From the NCBI GenBank assembly GCA_916610825.1, contig OU744446.1, positions 21,461,223 to 21,525,222 of the forward strand: a DNA stretch of 64,000 nt, in the 5' to 3' direction. Under the pieces are notes generated by a model, which was not told the origin of the DNA, did not search any database, and saw only the letters and a list, made by a program, of their open reading frames with translations. Position 1 is the stretch's first letter. The number at the start of each line of letters is the position of its first letter. This stretch comes from Haliclystus octoradiatus. Taxonomy: Eukaryota; Cnidaria; Staurozoa; Stauromedusae; Haliclystidae. Position numbers and translations under genes: made by a program. Positions 61,501-64,000 of this stretch are shown piece after piece.

Positions 61501-64000
61501 TGAGCTGTTTTTGAAAAATTCGAATTCCCTTGTGAATTAAGCATTGTTTTAGGTCATTTTGAGCTGTTTTTGAAAAGTTCGAACTCCCTTGTGAATTAAG
61601 CATTGTTTTAGGTCATTTTGAGCTGTTTTTGTTAAATTCGAATTTCCTTGGGAATTAAGCATTGTTTTAGGTCATTTTGAGCTGTTTTTGTAGAATTCGA
61701 TTTCCCTTGGGTAATAAGCATTGTTTAAGGTCATTTTGAGCTGTTTTTGAAAAGTTCGAACTCCCTTGTGAATTAAGCATTGTTTTAGGTCATTTTGAGC
61801 TGTTTTTGTTAAATTCGAATTCCCTTGGGAATTAAGCATTGTTTTAGGTCATTTTGAGCTGTTTTTAAAAAAATTCGAATTCCCTTGGGAATTAAGCATT
61901 GTTTTAGGTCATTTTGAGCTGATTTTGAAAAATTCGAATTTCCTTTGGAATTAAGCATTGTTTTAGGTCACTTTGAGCTGTTTTTGTAAAATTCGAATTC
62001 CCTTGGGAATTAAGCATTGTTTTAGGTCATTTCGAGCTGTTTTTGTAAAATTCGAAATCCCTTGGGAACTGGGCATTGTTTTTGGTCATTTTGAGCTGTT
62101 TTTGAAAAATTCAAATTCCCTTGGGAATTAAGCATTGTTTTATGTCATTTTGAGCTGTTTTTGAAAAATTCGAATTCCCTTGGGAATTAAGCATTGTTTT
62201 AGGTCATTTTGAGGTGTTTTTGAAAAATTCGAATTCCCTTAGGAATTAAGCATTGTTTTAGGTCATTTTGAGCTGTTTTTGTAAAATTCCAATTCCCTTA
62301 GGAATTAAGCATTGTTTTTGTCATTTTGAGCTGATTTTGTGAAATTCGAATTCCCTTGGGAATTAAGCATTGTTTTAAGTCATTTTGAGCTGTTTTTGTA
62401 AAATTCGAATTCCCTTGGGAATTAAGCATTGTTTTAGGTCATTTTGAGCTGTTTTTGTAAAATTCGAAATCCCTTGGGAACTGGGCATTGTTTTTGGTCA
62501 TTTTGAGCTGTTTTTGAAAAATTCGAATTCCCTTGGGAATTAAGCATTGTTTTAGGTCATTTTGAGGTGTTTTTGAAAAATTTGAATTCCCTTGGGAATT
62601 AAGCATTGTTTTTGTCATTTTGAGCTGATTTTGTGAAATTCGAATTCCCTTGGGAATTAAGCATTGTTTTAAGTCATTTTGAGCTGTTTTTGTAAAATTC
62701 GAATTCCCTTGGGAATTAAGTATTGTTTTAGGTCATTTTGAGATGTTTTTGTAAAATTCGAAATCCCTTGGGAACTGGGCATTGTTTTTGGTCATTTTGA
62801 GCTGTTTTTGAAAAATTCAAATTCCCTTGGGAATTAAGCATTGTTTTATGTCATTTCGAGATGTTTTTGAAAAATTCGAATTCCCTTGGGAATTAAGCAT
62901 TGTTTCAGGTCATTTTGAGCTGTTTTTGAAAAAATTCGAATTTCCTTGGGAATTAAGCATTGTTTTAGGTCATTTTGAGCTGTTTTTGTAAAATTCGAAT
63001 TCCCTTGGGAATTAAGCATTGTTTTTGTCATTTTGAGCTGATTTTGTGAAATTCGAATTCCCTTGGGAATTAAGCATTGTTTTAAGTCATTTTGAGCTGT
63101 TTTTGTAAAATTCGAATTCCCTTGGGAATTAAGCATTGTTTTAGGTCATTTTGAGCTGTTTTTGAAAAATTCGAATTCCCTTGGGAATTAAGCATTGTTT
63201 AAGGTCATTTTGAGCTGATTTTGTAAAATTCGAATTCCCTTGGGAATTAAGCATTGTTATTGTCATTTTGAGCTGATTTTGTGAAATTCAAATTTCCTTG
63301 GGAATTAAGCATTGTTTTAAGTCATTTTGAGCTGTTTTTGGTAAAATTCGAATTCCCTTGGGAATTAGGCATTGTTCTAGGTCATTTTGAGCTGTTTTTG
63401 AAAAATTCGAATTCCCTTGGGAATTAAGCATTGTTTAAGGTCATTTTGAGCTGTTTTTGAAAAGTTCTAATTCCCTTGTGAATTAAGCATTGTTGTATGT
63501 CATTTTGAGCTGTTTTTGAAAAATTCGAATTCCCTTGGGAATTAGGCATTGTTCTAGGTCATTTTGAGCTGTTTTTGAAAAATTCGAATTCCCTTGTGAA
63601 TTAAGCATTGTTTTAGGTCATTTTGAGCTGTTTTTGAAAAGTTCGAACTCCCTTGTGAATTAAGCATTGTTTTAGGTCATTTTGAGCTGTTTTTGTTAAA
63701 TTCGAATTTCCTTGGGAATTAAGCATTGTTTTAGGTCATTTTGAGCTGTTTTTGTAGAATTCGATTTCCCTTGGGTAATAAGCATTGTTTAAGGTCATTT
63801 TGAGCTGTTTTTGAAAAGTTCGAACTCCCTTGTGAATTAAGCATTGTTTTAGGTCATTTTGAGCTGTTTTTGTTAAATTCGAATTCCCTTGGGAATTAAG
63901 CATTGTTTTAGGTCATTTTGAGCTGTTTTTAAAAAAATTCGAATTCCCTTGGGAATTAAGCATTGTTTTAGGTCATTTTGAGCTGTTTTTGAAAAATTCG
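55583..64000 (+). repeat. Rearranged further copies of the 5.07-kb higher-order repeat
   Basis: The TTGTTGTATG marker recurs at 56593, 57595, 61426 and 63490. Steps are 3533 bp from copy 2, then 1002, 3831 and 2064 bp. The 1002-bp step is a tandem duplication of 17 monomers within the unit, joined near 57000. After it, alignment to copy 2 continues at 4535-4536 bp, equal to 3533 + 1002, as shown by the CCCTAGGG monomer at 59401. A further partial unit begins near 59.7 kb and runs off the window edge with a 2064-bp internal step. Confidence 0.8.
59401..59416. repeat. Perfect 16-bp palindrome variant of the monomer dyad
   Basis: Third copy, 4536 bp after the second, in the rearranged further unit. 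Its position confirms the alignment of this unit to the earlier ones. Confidence 0.85.

Larger units (their letters stand above)
28779..64000 (+). repeat. 59-bp satellite array, right block
   Basis: About 597 further monomers of the same satellite, in the same phase and orientation as the left block, running to the window edge. The first bases after the transposon resume the monomer exactly where the left block stopped, apart from the duplicated TTAA. This block is richer in 58-bp monomers and 60-bp monomers (TTTTTAAAAAAATTCG, TTTTTGGTAAAATTCG) than the first 10 kb. It also carries variants not seen in the left block: GTCACTTTGAG from about 35.3 kb, CCCTTAGGAATT from about 35.66 kb, and CCCTAGGG at three places. 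I found no inversion, gene or second transposon in it. Confidence 0.98.

Noticed and set aside
879-63136. Dozens of similar antisense open frames of 60-119 codons with motifs such as NSNFTKTAQNDLKQC
   Set aside because: They are the same 59-bp monomer read in successive frames. They begin and end at monomer variants, recur with the array period and have no independent start context or domain. They are phase artefacts, not genes.
1-64000. CRISPR-like regular repeats
   Set aside because: There are no unique spacers between conserved repeats. The whole unit repeats as a tandem satellite with HORs, and the context is eukaryotic.
1-64000. CENP-B box within the ATTCGAATTCCCTTGGG part of the monomer
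   Set aside because: TTCG fits, but the required A and the CGGG core do not; only about six of the nine key bases match. This is too weak to call.
1-64000. Telomeric or rDNA spacer repeats
   Set aside because: TTAGG appears only as part of GTTTTAGGTC once per monomer, not in tandem. No rRNA sequence or promoter-like spacer unit was seen.

Overview
The window is eukaryotic, non-coding satellite DNA. One AT-rich monomer of about 59 bp (about 32% G+C) repeats head-to-tail in a single orientation from base 1 to base 64000, roughly 1,070 copies, and runs off both ends, so the array is longer than 64 kb. I see no protein gene, tRNA, rRNA or CRISPR. The only non-satellite DNA is a 921-bp insertion at 27858-28778, which looks like a non-autonomous DNA transposon (MITE-like). 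It has 20-bp perfect terminal inverted repeats and is flanked by TTAA on both sides, as in the piggyBac superfamily. A long higher-order array plus a TTAA element points to a nuclear eukaryotic genome, probably an animal, in centromeric, pericentromeric or other heterochromatic DNA. The sequence does not let me name the taxon.

Layout. (1) 1-9.6 kb: large higher-order repeats (HORs), marked by a 3-bp TTC insertion at 31, 3335, 6874 and 9529 (periods 3304, 3539 and 2655 bp, that is 56, 60 and 45 monomers). (2) 9.6-14.1 kb: short HORs of 590, 648, 707 and 824 bp. (3) 14-21 kb: mixed monomers and a 1589-bp tandem duplication. (4) 21-24 kb: a 1296-bp tandem duplication. (5) 24-27.86 kb: 236-bp and 706-bp duplications, leading to the transposon. 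(6) 27.86-28.78 kb: the transposon. (7) 28.8-35.3 kb: 1179-bp and 1826-bp duplications, with one resolvable recombinant monomer at 33290-33294. (8) 35.3-45.4 kb: HORs rich in variants first seen here (GTCACTTTGAG, CCCTTAGG), plus a 9190-bp-distant second copy of the 30.7-33.3 kb segment. (9) 45.4-64 kb: a 5.07-kb HOR in tandem, then rearranged further copies with 1002-bp and 2064-bp internal duplications.

Nothing here works as a gene set. The history that can be read is satellite growth by unequal exchange at several scales, local homogenisation that gives each zone its own variants, and one later transposon insertion. Antisense open frames of about 60-120 codons occur throughout. They are phase artefacts of the 59-bp period, restored by 58-bp monomer variants, and I do not call them genes.
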